From positions 1,264,501 through 1,328,500 of the forward strand of contig NZ_CP011388.1 of NCBI RefSeq assembly GCF_001644605.1: DNA of 64,000 nucleotides, read 5' to 3'. The notes below the pieces were generated by a model. It was not told the DNA's origin. It searched no databases and saw nothing but the letters and a program-made list of their open reading frames with translations. Each line of letters opens with the position of its first letter. Position 1 is the stretch's first letter. The position numbers were made by a program, and so were the translations under genes. This DNA comes from Paenibacillus swuensis (lineage in GTDB: Bacteria > Bacillota > Bacilli > Paenibacillales > DY6). This document shows, piece by piece, positions 9,834 to 17,970 of this stretch.

Positions 9834-9887
9834 TACTGTTCCTCGCTTTCTTTCTTATGGTTTTAGATAAAGGTGCACATGGTAATG

Positions 9888-10727
9888 TCAGGCTTTCAGT
9901 TCAAGAACTTCCCTGGCATCGCGTTTAAGGATGGATTCGATTGCCTCTTGCGGGATACGCGGCAACGCTGTTCCTTCGGTCAACCCGTTGATGGCGCGGA
10001 GCGACTCCGCCGTCTGCGCGGCGGTGAAGAACGGGTAATCCGAACCGAAGAGCACCTTGTGCGGAACGCCGTATTCGATCACATTCATCATGGCGTTATA
10101 GAATTGCCACGGCCGTGAGACCAGCGCGGACAGATCAGCGTACACGTTGGGATGCTTGCGGATCAGCGCGACACATTCCCCATGCCATGGATGGCCCAAG
10201 TGGGCGATGACCATCTTCAGGTTTGGGAAAGCGCGGGCAATGGGGTCCAGCGCAGCCGGGCGGGACGCATCCAGGAAGCCTTGCGAGACGAACGACGTTC
10301 CCTGATGCCAGAGGATCGGAATTCCCAGTTCCTCCGCTTTGCCGTAAATCGGCCAGTACATCAACTGTTCCGGATAGAAATTCTGATAGATGGGGGCCAG
10401 CTTCAGCCCGACGAGCCCGAGCTCCTTTACGCTGTATTCCAGCTTGCGTACGGCTTCGGGATCGTGAGGATCCACGCTTGCGAAGCCATAGAGCTTGCCG
10501 GGATGAGCGGCAACATACTCGGCCACGTAGGCATCCGGCACGATGACGCCTGTCGCCGGACAATTAAACGCCAGAACGATGGCACCGTCCGAATGCTTGT
10601 AGTCGTTCCAATGCTCTTCAGGTGTGCGTAACAGCTCGTAACCTTCGCCCCAAGCCCGCTTGGCGTCGCTCAGAAAGCTGCCGCCAACGTGGTTCGGACC
10701 GAAGATATGGGTGTGGCAATCGAACAT
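9888..10727 (-). CDS. Amidohydrolase-2 family hydrolase (lactonase-like)
   Basis: A 279-residue TIM-barrel metal hydrolase. The N-terminal FDCHTHIFG supplies the HxH metal pair, VIAHLGHPW the central His, and LFGSDYPF the C-terminal catalytic Asp. Amidohydrolase-2 proteins include sugar-lactone hydrolases and decarboxylases. Beside a dehydrogenase, an enolase-superfamily enzyme and an aldolase, hydrolysis of a sugar lactone is a reasonable guess. It follows the enolase-superfamily gene by 14 bases with an AGGAGG-like site. Confidence 0.82.
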   Translation of the reverse strand: MFDCHTHIFGPNHVGGSFLSDAKRAWGEGYELLRTPEEHWNDYKHSDGAIVLAFNCPATGVIVPDAYVAEYVAAHPGKLYGFASVDPHDPEAVRKLEYSVKELGLVGLKLAPIYQNFYPEQLMYWPIYGKAEELGIPILWHQGTSFVSQGFLDASRPAALDPIARAFPNLKMVIAHLGHPWHGECVALIRKHPNVYADLSALVSRPWQFYNAMMNVIEYGVPHKVLFGSDYPFFTAAQTAESLRAINGLTEGTALPRIPQEAIESILKRDAREVLELKA

Positions 10728-10741
10728 CTGGACTCATCCTC

Positions 10742-11899
10742 CTATGCTGTAATCAAGACGTAATCCGTGGTGTACTTGCGAACAGCTTCTTCGTTTAATT
10801 CAACGCCAAGCCCCGGACCGCCCGGAACCTGCAGAGTGCCGTCCGCCTCCAGACGCAGGGGGTTCAGCACCAGATCGCGGCTTAGAGGGGTATCATTCGT
10901 GCAAAACTCCTGAAATACCGGATTCAGCTGATACGCATTGAGATGCAGGGAAGCGGCGGTGAGGATATCCGACGTCCATGCGTGCGGGATAAGCAGCTTG
11001 CCGGCTTGCTCAACCATCGTAACAAGCTTGCGTGTTTCGGTGAGTCCGCCTGCTCTCGTAATGTCGGGCTGGATGACGTCCACGTCGCCTTCCGTGATAA
11101 GCTGCCTGTACTCGTACAGACCGCCGAGCTGCTCGCCGCAAGCGATTCGCGCATTTACAGCATTCGACAGCTTGCGATAGCCTTCCAGGTTATCCGATTT
11201 CAACGGTTCTTCCACGAAGAAGACATTGTACCGCTCAAGCTCCTTCACGATCTGGATTGCGAGCTTCACATCCGAGGTCCACATGCCGTCAATCATGATG
11301 TCCATCTCTTGCCCGGCTTCTTCCCGGGCGGCCTCTACGAGCTTAACGGCTTTCCTCGGGTCCTCCGTCACGACGCCCCACCCGAACTTCATCGCCTTGA
11401 AACCAAGGTCGCGATATTTCCGCACCGCTTCTTTCATGCCTTCCGGCGTCGGGCGGAACAGGGTACTGGCATAAGCCGTAATCCGCTCATGATTACGGGC
11501 GCCCAACATAACGCTTACAGGCTGCCTCGCTGCTTTTCCGATAATGTCCCACAAGCAGACGTCAATGGCGCTCATCGCGTGAATGGCCGCGCCGCGGCGA
11601 CCGTGGTAGAAGGAAGCTCGGTACATATCACTCCAGATCTTGTCGTATTCCCAAGGGTTCTTGCCAATTACCGCGTGCTTCAATCCCTCGCAGAAACCCG
11701 CGATGTAGGTAGGCGCATCAATTAACGTCTTCATAATATGGGGATGCGAGTCGCAGTCGGCAATACCGGATATGCCTTCATCCGTATTCACTTTAACGAT
11801 CAATGCGTATTTGGGTCCTCTGGAATCTGTTGCTTCATCAGCCATCCCATAAGCGTAAGGACTTTCAAGCACGGATAATTCAATCGATGTAATTTTCAC
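10742..11899 (-). CDS. Mandelate racemase/muconate lactonizing enzyme (enolase superfamily), probable acid-sugar dehydratase
   Basis: A 385-residue two-domain enolase-superfamily enzyme. Barrel motifs are visible: FKAMKFGWG (catalytic Lys region), metal ligands D in MIDGMW, E in FVEEP and E in CGEQ, then QPDITRAGG and PHAW giving the Asp-His dyad of the mandelate racemase subgroup, and FQEF near the C-terminus. Many members dehydrate aldonates or uronates to 2-keto-3-deoxy acids. Its place between a Zn dehydrogenase, lactonase-type proteins and an RraA-like aldolase fits this role. The exact acid sugar cannot be told. Confidence 0.85.
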   Translation of the reverse strand: MKITSIELSVLESPYAYGMADEATDSRGPKYALIVKVNTDEGISGIADCDSHPHIMKTLIDAPTYIAGFCEGLKHAVIGKNPWEYDKIWSDMYRASFYHGRRGAAIHAMSAIDVCLWDIIGKAARQPVSVMLGARNHERITAYASTLFRPTPEGMKEAVRKYRDLGFKAMKFGWGVVTEDPRKAVKLVEAAREEAGQEMDIMIDGMWTSDVKLAIQIVKELERYNVFFVEEPLKSDNLEGYRKLSNAVNARIACGEQLGGLYEYRQLITEGDVDVIQPDITRAGGLTETRKLVTMVEQAGKLLIPHAWTSDILTAASLHLNAYQLNPVFQEFCTNDTPLSRDLVLNPLRLEADGTLQVPGGPGLGVELNEEAVRKYTTDYVLITA

Positions 11900-11966
11900 A
11901 TTCGTTCCTCCGATTATGATTTCGGTTCATGGTCTAGTTTCTGCAAAATACTCCATATCAGTTGAT

Positions 11967-12992
11967 CTATGCTTGATCTGGATATCGAATCATCGCTTTC
12001 GTGACAACTCGCTTTCCCTCAATAATCTCATTCACAGGCTCCTCGGCTTCCTCGAATAGATAGGTATCGGTAATAAGATCACGGACGTTCACCTTGCCGG
12101 CCAGAACCAGCCGAATCCCCTTCTCCCACAAGAGCGGAGCGGAAATACAGGTGACAACCGTCAGATCCTTCCTCACAATCTGATCGGTCTGCAGGTTCGG
12201 TTCCCCCGAACCGCTTAGCCCGTACAACACCACCGTGCCGCTGCTCTCCACGTATCGGAAGCAGTCGCGCGCGGCTTCGGGGCTCCCGGAGGCTTCGATC
12301 ACGATGCCGAACTCGAGCCCTGTCAGTTGCTCCGATAGCGGCCCTTCGCTCAGGAGCACGGTTTCATCGGCCCCAAGCCGCTTGCCCAGGTCCAGCCGAT
12401 CACGGCTGGTCCCGACGAGCGTTACGCGCAGGGCGCCGTACGCTTTAGCCAGCTGGACGAACAGCAGGCCGGCTGGCCCCGGTCCGAACACGAGAACATC
12501 GTGGCCGACGACGTTCGGAACACGTTCCATGGCGCCGAGCGTACAGTTCAACGGCTCCATCATGGCCCCTTCCGCGAAGCTGAGCTCCTCCGGAAGACGA
12601 TATAAATTCCCCGGTTTCACAGCGACAAACTCTCCGTACCCGCCGCTTCCCCGGGTCGTACCCAGTTCCCCGCCGTTGGGACATAAGTACTTTTTGCCGG
12701 TTAAACAGTGTTTACAACTTCCACAGGCAACGACAGGATCTACAATTACGCGGTCACCGACTTGCCACCCTGTTACTTCGGATCCGATCTCGTCAACAAT
12801 ACCTGCTATTTCATGCCCCAACACCCAAGGCGGCTTTGCAAAGTCCAATGCGCCCCGAACCATATGCACATCCGTCATGCATACGCCTTCCGCTTGCACG
12901 CGTACCAATATTTCTTGCGTTGAAATTTTCAGCTGCGGGTAATCCCGCTCCAGATGAACCTTGCCGTCTACCTTCCATACGAGCGCTCGCAT
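11967..12992 (-). CDS. Zinc-dependent medium-chain alcohol/polyol dehydrogenase
   Basis: A 341-residue MDR dehydrogenase. The catalytic zinc Cys lies in EGVCMTDVHMV, followed by GHE. The structural zinc lobe is the four-Cys cluster CGSCKHCLTGKKYLC. The Rossmann fold has GPGPAGLL, followed by TLVGTSRDRLDLGKRLGAD, which suggests NAD(P) binding. Sugar and polyol dehydrogenases such as threonine and sorbitol dehydrogenases share this layout. It is the second gene of the divergent catabolic operon, 24 bases after the RraA-like gene. Predicted first oxidation step of the sugar pathway (inference). Confidence 0.88.
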   Translation of the reverse strand: MRALVWKVDGKVHLERDYPQLKISTQEILVRVQAEGVCMTDVHMVRGALDFAKPPWVLGHEIAGIVDEIGSEVTGWQVGDRVIVDPVVACGSCKHCLTGKKYLCPNGGELGTTRGSGGYGEFVAVKPGNLYRLPEELSFAEGAMMEPLNCTLGAMERVPNVVGHDVLVFGPGPAGLLFVQLAKAYGALRVTLVGTSRDRLDLGKRLGADETVLLSEGPLSEQLTGLEFGIVIEASGSPEAARDCFRYVESSGTVVLYGLSGSGEPNLQTDQIVRKDLTVVTCISAPLLWEKGIRLVLAGKVNVRDLITDTYLFEEAEEPVNEIIEGKRVVTKAMIRYPDQA

Positions 12993-13016
12993 TGAATTCC
13001 CTCCATCATCTACAGG

Positions 13017-13688
13017 TTACAGAACACCGTACTTGTCATACACCTCGCGCAACAACTTTCCTTCAAACAACTCTCTGCGCGTGTTATTCTCTCCGCTTAC
13101 TTTCGCCAACGCTTTCTCAATTACCTCTTCCAGCACCGCATTCGGAATCACGACGATGCCGTCTCGGTCCGCGAATACGATATCTCCCGGAGATACCAGC
13201 ACGCCGCCGGCTTCTACCGGACAATCGTAATCGATAACTATGCCCCGGCCTTTAGAGTCAACAGGCTTAAAGCCGGTACAGTATACGGGGAAATCCAACT
13301 CTGTTATCTTGGCTGTATCGCGAATGAGCCCGTCTACAATCGCGCCTCGCGCTCCACGCATCTTGGATGCCGTCGAGAGCAACTCCCCCCACATGCCGTT
13401 GCGAACGGATTGGTTTGTCGCCGCGACCACAATTTCACCCGGTTTGATACTGTCGATGGATTGGATCTCCATGTCGTAAGGATTTTCCTGAATATGATAT
13501 ACATCGACGGAAAGGATCGTCTTGGCTCGGCCTACCAGGATCTCGCTGCCGATAACCAGCGGACGAATGTTCTCACGCATGGCCTGATTACGGTATCCCA
13601 GATCATCCAGACTGTCACTGATCACCGCCGCGTATAGCTGTGCCTGCATAAGCTCAAATAATTGTTCATCGTTGTGGAACAAGGTCAT
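13017..13688 (-). CDS. RraA-like/HMG-CHA aldolase family protein
   Basis: A 223-residue RraA-fold protein. The family motif GARGAIVDGLIRD lies near the middle and the C-terminal loop SPGDIVFADRDGIVVIP follows. Enzymatic members are class II pyruvate aldolases or oxaloacetate decarboxylases; RraA proper inhibits RNase E, which Bacillales lack, so an aldolase role is preferred. The ATG at 13688 is chosen because GGAGG lies 7 bases upstream; the frame is open to 13715. It is the promoter-proximal gene of the operon divergent from the IclR regulator. Confidence 0.83.
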   Translation of the reverse strand: MTLFHNDEQLFELMQAQLYAAVISDSLDDLGYRNQAMRENIRPLVIGSEILVGRAKTILSVDVYHIQENPYDMEIQSIDSIKPGEIVVAATNQSVRNGMWGELLSTASKMRGARGAIVDGLIRDTAKITELDFPVYCTGFKPVDSKGRGIVIDYDCPVEAGGVLVSPGDIVFADRDGIVVIPNAVLEEVIEKALAKVSGENNTRRELFEGKLLREVYDKYGVL

Positions 13689-13729
13689 ATTCATTCCTCC
13701 ATTTATTATAAACATCGTTTTGTATATTA

Positions 13730-13758
13730 ACTATAAAATGAATTTTCAGAGAATTCAA
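13730..13758 (-). promoter_or_regulatory. Sigma-A promoter with inverted-repeat operator, divergent region
   Basis: On the minus strand TTGAAT (13753-13758) and TATAGT (13730-13735) are separated by 17 bases. An inverted repeat, TGAATT-N7-AATTCA (13739-13757), covers the -35 box and spacer. This is where a repressor would block transcription of the RraA-ADH-enolase-amidohydrolase operon. The divergent IclR gene starts 65 bases away and is the obvious candidate to bind here. Confidence 0.6.
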
Positions 13759-13822
13759 GCTTTTATTCCTACGAAAAATAAGATATTATGAACTAAACAC
13801 TGTTTATTAATAAGGAGTACCT

Positions 13823-14638
13823 ATGGATAAAACCTCAACAGATAAAGCCTCAACGAAATATAATGTACCCGCTCTTAATAAAGCTTTGCTTATTATTGAG
13901 ACGCTTGCCGAGCAAGCCGACCCCATGGGTGTAAGCGATTTGTGCAAATTGCTGGAGATTCCCAAGACCAGCGCCTTCTTTATTTTGAACACGTTGGAAA
14001 GCCAATCTTATATACGGAAGACAGAGGACGGAAAGTATGCGCTTGGAACGAAGTTTTTGACGATCAGCGCCTCTATTTTGAACAAGATGGATATACGGGA
14101 ACTGGCTCGACCCTTCATGCGGGAGCTTAGAGATAGCAGCCACTATACCGTACACCTTGCTGTCCTTGATCATGGCGAGGCGTTGTACATCGAGAAACAG
14201 GAGAATGAAGGATTTGTGAAGTTTTCCACCTACATCGGTCAACGCCAATTACTGCATATCTCCGGTGTCGGCAAGGCATTGGCGGCTTATTTACCTCTCC
14301 CGCTTCTGGATTCCATCCTTGACGAGAAAGGCTTGCCCCGCCGAACGGATCATACGATTACGAACCCGGACGAGTTTAAGAAAGCTCTGGTGACAATCCG
14401 CTCCCAAGGCTACGCGATTGAGGACGAAGAAGGGGAGCTCGGTGTGCGCTGCCTGGCTGCGCCCATCTTCGATGCCCAGCAACAGCTTCGGGCGGCCATC
14501 AGCATTACCGCGCTCCGGAATGACTTGGGCGTACAACAGATTCCGATGATCGGAGAACTCGTAAGAAAGACGGCATTGCAGATTTCGCAAGCTTTGGGTT
14601 ATACCGACACAGAGTTTCCAATCAACATACCCGAATAA
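13823..14638 (+). CDS. IclR-family transcriptional regulator
   Basis: A 271-residue regulator. The N-terminal winged helix (ALNKALLIIETLAEQADPMG ... IPKTSAFFILNTLE) is followed by the IclR effector domain with AYLPLPLLDSILDEKGLP and DDEEGELGVRCLAAPIFD-type segments. AAGGAG lies upstream of the ATG. It is divergent from the catabolic operon and 13 bases upstream of the SMP-30 gene, so it probably controls both sides in response to a sugar acid or keto acid, the usual IclR effectors. Confidence 0.92.
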   Translation: MDKTSTDKASTKYNVPALNKALLIIETLAEQADPMGVSDLCKLLEIPKTSAFFILNTLESQSYIRKTEDGKYALGTKFLTISASILNKMDIRELARPFMRELRDSSHYTVHLAVLDHGEALYIEKQENEGFVKFSTYIGQRQLLHISGVGKALAAYLPLPLLDSILDEKGLPRRTDHTITNPDEFKKALVTIRSQGYAIEDEEGELGVRCLAAPIFDAQQQLRAAISITALRNDLGVQQIPMIGELVRKTALQISQALGYTDTEFPINIPE

Positions 14639-14651
14639 GGAGGCGAAGAAG

Positions 14652-15533
14652 ATGGTGGAGTATCAAGCAGATTTGTTATACAACGGTAGGAATGAGCTTG
14701 GTGAAGGTCCGTTATGGGACGAGCGTACCGGGCAAATCTATTGGATTGATATCAAGCGGCATGAGATCTGGTCTTATCATCTTGAAGAAGGAACTGCGAG
14801 GAATTACGATGTGGGACAGAGCATCGGTTCGTTCGGGATTCGAGAGGACGGAACGTTTGTCTGCGCCCTTCGGCAAGGTTTCTTTACTATGGATCCGGCT
14901 GACGGCCGGCTTGAACTGATTGCGGAGCTTGATTCCCCTCAGCCCGAGCATCGGTTCAATGACGGCAAGTGCGACCCGACAGGCCGCTTCTGGGCGGGCA
15001 CGATGCCGCTCCAGGATTCCAAGCCCACGGGCACGTTGTACCGATTGCGTGAAGACGGCGCCATTGAGCCTCGCCGAGACGGACTTGTCTGTTCGAACGG
15101 TCTGTGCTGGTCGGAAGACGGCGCAACGATGTATTTCATCGACTCCCCGACGCGAGTCGTGTCCGCCTTCCGCTTCGATCCGTCTAGCGGGAATCTGTCC
15201 GACGAACGGGTTGTGGTCCGCTTGCCGGAGGGCGAGGGCGTTCCCGACGGCATGACCATCGACCGGGAAGGAATGCTGTGGGTCGCTCAGTGGGACGGCT
15301 GGAAGGTATCCCGGTGGGACCCGCAGACCGGAGAACGTCTTGCTGTCGTGCATGTGCCCGCTGCCCGCGTCACTTCGTGTATCTTCGGCAGCCCCGAATT
15401 CGACGAACTGTTCATCACCACCGCGGGAATCAGCCAGGAAGATTCGGAACGCGCAGCAGAACAGCCGCTTGCGGGCGGGCTCTTCCGCGCCAAAGTGAAC
15501 GCGCAGGGCCGGCCCATTGATCGAATCCGCTAA
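14652..15533 (+). CDS. SMP-30/gluconolactonase-family lactonase
   Basis: A 293-residue six-bladed beta-propeller. Metal-site motifs are visible: NELGEGPLWD near the N-terminus, RFNDGKCDPTGRFWAGTM, VCSNGLCWSEDG and VPDGMTIDREGMLWVAQWDG. Such enzymes hydrolyse aldonolactones formed by sugar dehydrogenases. It is co-transcribed with the IclR gene (13-base gap with AAGGAGG) and faces the Zn dehydrogenase operon, which supports a dehydrogenase-lactonase-dehydratase sequence. Confidence 0.9.
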   Translation: MVEYQADLLYNGRNELGEGPLWDERTGQIYWIDIKRHEIWSYHLEEGTARNYDVGQSIGSFGIREDGTFVCALRQGFFTMDPADGRLELIAELDSPQPEHRFNDGKCDPTGRFWAGTMPLQDSKPTGTLYRLREDGAIEPRRDGLVCSNGLCWSEDGATMYFIDSPTRVVSAFRFDPSSGNLSDERVVVRLPEGEGVPDGMTIDREGMLWVAQWDGWKVSRWDPQTGERLAVVHVPAARVTSCIFGSPEFDELFITTAGISQEDSERAAEQPLAGGLFRAKVNAQGRPIDRIR

Positions 15534-15537
15534 CGAT

Positions 15538-15574
15538 AAGAACCGCAACACGTAATGTGTCCGCGGTTCTTCTT
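15538..15574 (+). terminator. Intrinsic terminator after SMP-30 gene
   Basis: AAGAACCGC and GCGGTTCTT form a 9-bp stem with a 16-base loop containing a small inner hairpin, followed by CTT and a weak T-rich tail. It begins 5 bases after the lactonase stop and ends the plus-strand IclR-SMP-30 unit before the convergent YdeI-like gene. Confidence 0.7.
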
Positions 15575-15588
15575 GCATTTCCATAAAC

Positions 15589-16182
15589 CTAATCGTTCAA
15601 TCCCTTACCGTCCAGAATCTGCTGCGTATATTTCTCAACCCTCGCCGCACGCGTTTTGGATTGTTTAGCATCTGAAATATTAAGGATATAAGCTCTCTGC
15701 CTCCCCGGCGTCAACGCTTCAAAAGCTTCCTTCAACGCAGGCATCTCCTCAAATTTCGTCTGAAGTTCCTCAGGAATCTTGAAGTCCTTGCTTTCTTTGT
15801 ACTCCACTTCCACGCCTGACTTTTCAATCTCAATAGCCTCAAGAATATAAGCTGTTATGATCGGTTCCTTCTCAATAATCTCTTGAACATTCGTGAACCG
15901 CAGCTGGCGCGCCGCTTGTACATTCTCCGTTTGTTGGATCAGCAGCCCGTGAGGATCCTTCAACAGAGCACCTTTGTGAAACAGAAGAGCGCAATAGTCC
16001 TTAAAACCATGAATCAAAACGATGTTCTTATTGTCTAACGTATAACAAGGATGCATCCATTTGATGTCTTCGGTCAGTTCACATGCCAGAGCAATCTCTC
16101 TTAACTCCTCAAATTCCGCCTTCCACTGCTTTGCCTTATTCATGAATCCATCCACTTTACGACTCTTGATACTTTTTACCAT
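15589..16182 (-). CDS. YdeI/OmpD-associated family protein (DUF1801 plus YdeI C-terminus)
   Basis: About 197 residues. The N-terminal half (WKAEFEELREIALACELTEDIKWMHPCYTLDNKNIVLIHGFKDY) matches the DUF1801 / YdhG-like fold, and the C-terminus (KEAFEALTPGRQRAYILNISDAKQSKTRAARVEKY) is the YdeI tail seen in small bacteriocin-resistance-associated proteins. ATG at 16182 is chosen because GAGGAG lies 11 bases upstream; a GTG 12 bases earlier would overlap it. Function is not established. It is monocistronic. Confidence 0.8.
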   Translation of the reverse strand: MVKSIKSRKVDGFMNKAKQWKAEFEELREIALACELTEDIKWMHPCYTLDNKNIVLIHGFKDYCALLFHKGALLKDPHGLLIQQTENVQAARQLRFTNVQEIIEKEPIITAYILEAIEIEKSGVEVEYKESKDFKIPEELQTKFEEMPALKEAFEALTPGRQRAYILNISDAKQSKTRAARVEKYTQQILDGKGLND

Positions 16183-16220
16183 GAAGGAAAACACTCCTCT
16201 ATCCTAATTGCTTATCATTT

Positions 16221-16267
16221 CAAAAGAAAAACCGAGCGAAGCAGCATAACCTCCCGCATGGCCCGGT
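16221..16267 (-). terminator. Probable intrinsic terminator after VOC gene
   Basis: Reading the minus strand, ACCGGGC and GCTCGGT pair (one G-U) around a 23-base loop and are followed by TTTTCTTTTG. It lies 8 bases after the VOC-protein stop. The loop is long, so confidence is moderate. Confidence 0.5.
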
Positions 16268-16274
16268 CTCTATG

Positions 16275-16709
16275 TTATTGGTTCAACTCGCCAGGCACAT
16301 TGATTTGGAACGTAATGCCGAACTTGTCCTTCACGATGCCGTACAGCGGACTCCAGTCCGTCTTCTGCAACGGCATGACCACCTGTCCGCCGTCGCCTAG
16401 TGCCGCGAAGATGTCTATTGCTCTGTTCTCGTCCGTAGGGTGAAGCGCAATCTGAACGGAGTCGCCGCCCGCCTGATGGGGCATGCCCGGGAACGTATCG
16501 GAGAACATGAGGTCCCCGTCTCCTACCTTCAAGTGTGCGTGCATTACAAGTTGTTTCATCTCATCTGTTAAGGGATAGTCCGGGTTCTCGGGTTGCTCAC
16601 CGAACGTCTGAAGCACTACAATTTTGGCGCCCAGCGCTTTCTCATAGAAGTAAACCGCTTCTTTCGTGTTTCCTTCAAAGTTCAGATACGGATTCAAGCT
16701 GATTGACAT
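16275..16709 (-). CDS. VOC-superfamily protein, PhnB-like
   Basis: A 144-residue protein of the PhnB-like VOC group (SISLNPYLNFEGNTKEAVYFYEKALGAK, then DTFPGMPHQ and a C-terminal YGIVKDKFGITFQIN). Despite the family name these are not linked to phosphonate breakdown; the nearby phn operon lies on the other side of a LacI unit. The start at 16709 has AGAGGAG 8 bases upstream and gives the normal N-terminus; the longer frame to 16793 adds non-family sequence. Confidence 0.85.
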   Translation of the reverse strand: MSISLNPYLNFEGNTKEAVYFYEKALGAKIVVLQTFGEQPENPDYPLTDEMKQLVMHAHLKVGDGDLMFSDTFPGMPHQAGGDSVQIALHPTDENRAIDIFAALGDGGQVVMPLQKTDWSPLYGIVKDKFGITFQINVPGELNQ

Positions 16710-16822
16710 GTGAACAGCTCCTCTAACAGCATAATTTGGACAAGCATTACCATTATACACCATACATGAGAACACTGTATTCATCTTTAACAAAAGTCAA
16801 CATTTTCAATCAAGACCGCTGA

Positions 16823-17851
16823 TTACACTTGCTTCTGTACTGTACTGCCCGCGATAAAAGATCCTTGGAGCCTCACATGTTCATACGGCAGATGCGGGTT
16901 CGCGATTCGCCAAAGCATACGGTCCGCGGCGCGATATCCGGTCTCCCGAATCAGCAGCTGCGGTCGCGAGCATAGCGGCAGGGTATCCCTCTGCTCGTTC
17001 AACAACGCCATGAACGAACACTGCTGTGGCACGGATACACCCATGCGAAGCAGTGCATGATAGACCAATTCCGCCTCATCGTCTAACCCGCACACAACAG
17101 CCGTCGGACGGTACGTACGAAACACCGTCTCGAATCGGGACAGCCATTCCTGATCGTCATCCCGGTGAATGCCGTGTTCTTCAGACCGGACAGACATTCC
17201 GGCATCCCGCATCGCTTCATGAAAAGCTTGCCACCGCAGGACAAATCCACGCTGATTATATATATCCCCGACATACATAATTCGAGTATGTCCCAGCCTG
17301 AGCAGCGTTCTTACCGCTTGATGGATTGCTTCGTAGGCATCCCAGATGACACTGTCGACCTTCGCTTCGGGCGGCGGGAAATTGAGCAAAATTCGAGGAA
17401 GAGGCAGGTTCAGCAATTGCCGCTCCATCTCATCATCGCTCATCCGGGGCGCTATGAATAAGCCTTCTGCAAGAAGTACCCCCTGTTCTTCAGCCCAGCG
17501 GCCGAATTGGGACACTTTCAATTGCGGCGGAATAACCAAGGGCTGCACCGTGTGGCCGAATTCCATGAAACGTTCATGCAGCCCTTGCAGCAACAGTCGG
17601 TTGAAGTTGAGGGATTGCTTGTTCTGAACAAGCAGGAAGCGGCGCTGAATGAGCGGATAAGGAGACACCCGCTCCAGTTGCAGCGTCTGCCGCTGGTCCT
17701 TGGTTAAGTAACCCAGCTCCCGAGCCAGCTTAAACACCTCGCTGCGGGTTTGCTCCGACATGCCCGGCTTCCCGCCCAGTGCTTTGGAAACGGTCTGAAT
17801 GGATAATCCAAGCTCATGCGCCAAATCATGCAGTGTGATCCGTTTTTTCAT
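16823..17851 (-). CDS. LacI-family transcriptional regulator
   Basis: A 342-residue repressor. Residues 1-55 form the LacI helix-turn-helix (ITLHDLAHELGLSIQTVSKALGGKPGMSEQTRSEV), followed by a periplasmic-binding-like sensor. The sensor is less conserved than usual; AVVCGLDDEAELVYHALLRMGVSVPQQ and the C-terminal RETGYRAADRMLWRI are recognisable. It is divergent from the FAD oxidoreductase gene across a 119-base region with repeated TTAAACTA sequences, and probably represses that gene and itself. Confidence 0.9.
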   Translation of the reverse strand: MKKRITLHDLAHELGLSIQTVSKALGGKPGMSEQTRSEVFKLARELGYLTKDQRQTLQLERVSPYPLIQRRFLLVQNKQSLNFNRLLLQGLHERFMEFGHTVQPLVIPPQLKVSQFGRWAEEQGVLLAEGLFIAPRMSDDEMERQLLNLPLPRILLNFPPPEAKVDSVIWDAYEAIHQAVRTLLRLGHTRIMYVGDIYNQRGFVLRWQAFHEAMRDAGMSVRSEEHGIHRDDDQEWLSRFETVFRTYRPTAVVCGLDDEAELVYHALLRMGVSVPQQCSFMALLNEQRDTLPLCSRPQLLIRETGYRAADRMLWRIANPHLPYEHVRLQGSFIAGSTVQKQV

Positions 17852-17890
17852 ACCTCTTCAATTCCTTCGTTGAACGATTTATATCCAATT

Positions 17891-17936
17891 TTAAACTAAA
17901 GTTAAACTAAAAGTAAGGTTAAATTTAAACTATACT
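17891..17936. promoter_or_regulatory. Candidate operator array between LacI regulator and FAD oxidoreductase
   Basis: TTAAACTA occurs three times in the same orientation at 17891, 17902 and 17925, that is 11 and 23 bases apart, close to one and two helical turns. The 10-bp palindrome TTAAATTTAA lies just before the last copy. A TATACT -10-like box starts at 17931 within the third copy. The region is AT-only between two genes of normal composition, and fits a multi-site repressor region. Confidence 0.45.
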
Positions 17937-17970
17937 GAGTTCAAATCCACAAGTTGAAGGAGAATATCAG

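Noticed and set aside
10943-11725. 260-residue plus-strand ORF
   Set aside because: Antisense to the enolase-superfamily gene with intact catalytic motifs.
12235-12942. 235-residue plus-strand ORF
   Set aside because: Antisense to the zinc alcohol dehydrogenase; Ser/Pro/Arg-rich shadow without a ribosome site.
14712-15584. 290-residue ORF on the minus strand
   Set aside because: Fully antisense to the SMP-30 gene, whose propeller motifs are clear; a high-GC shadow.
16275-16709. Part of the phosphonate operon because of the name PhnB-like
   Set aside because: PhnB-like VOC proteins are not phosphonate enzymes, and a LacI-FAD unit and a terminator lie between.
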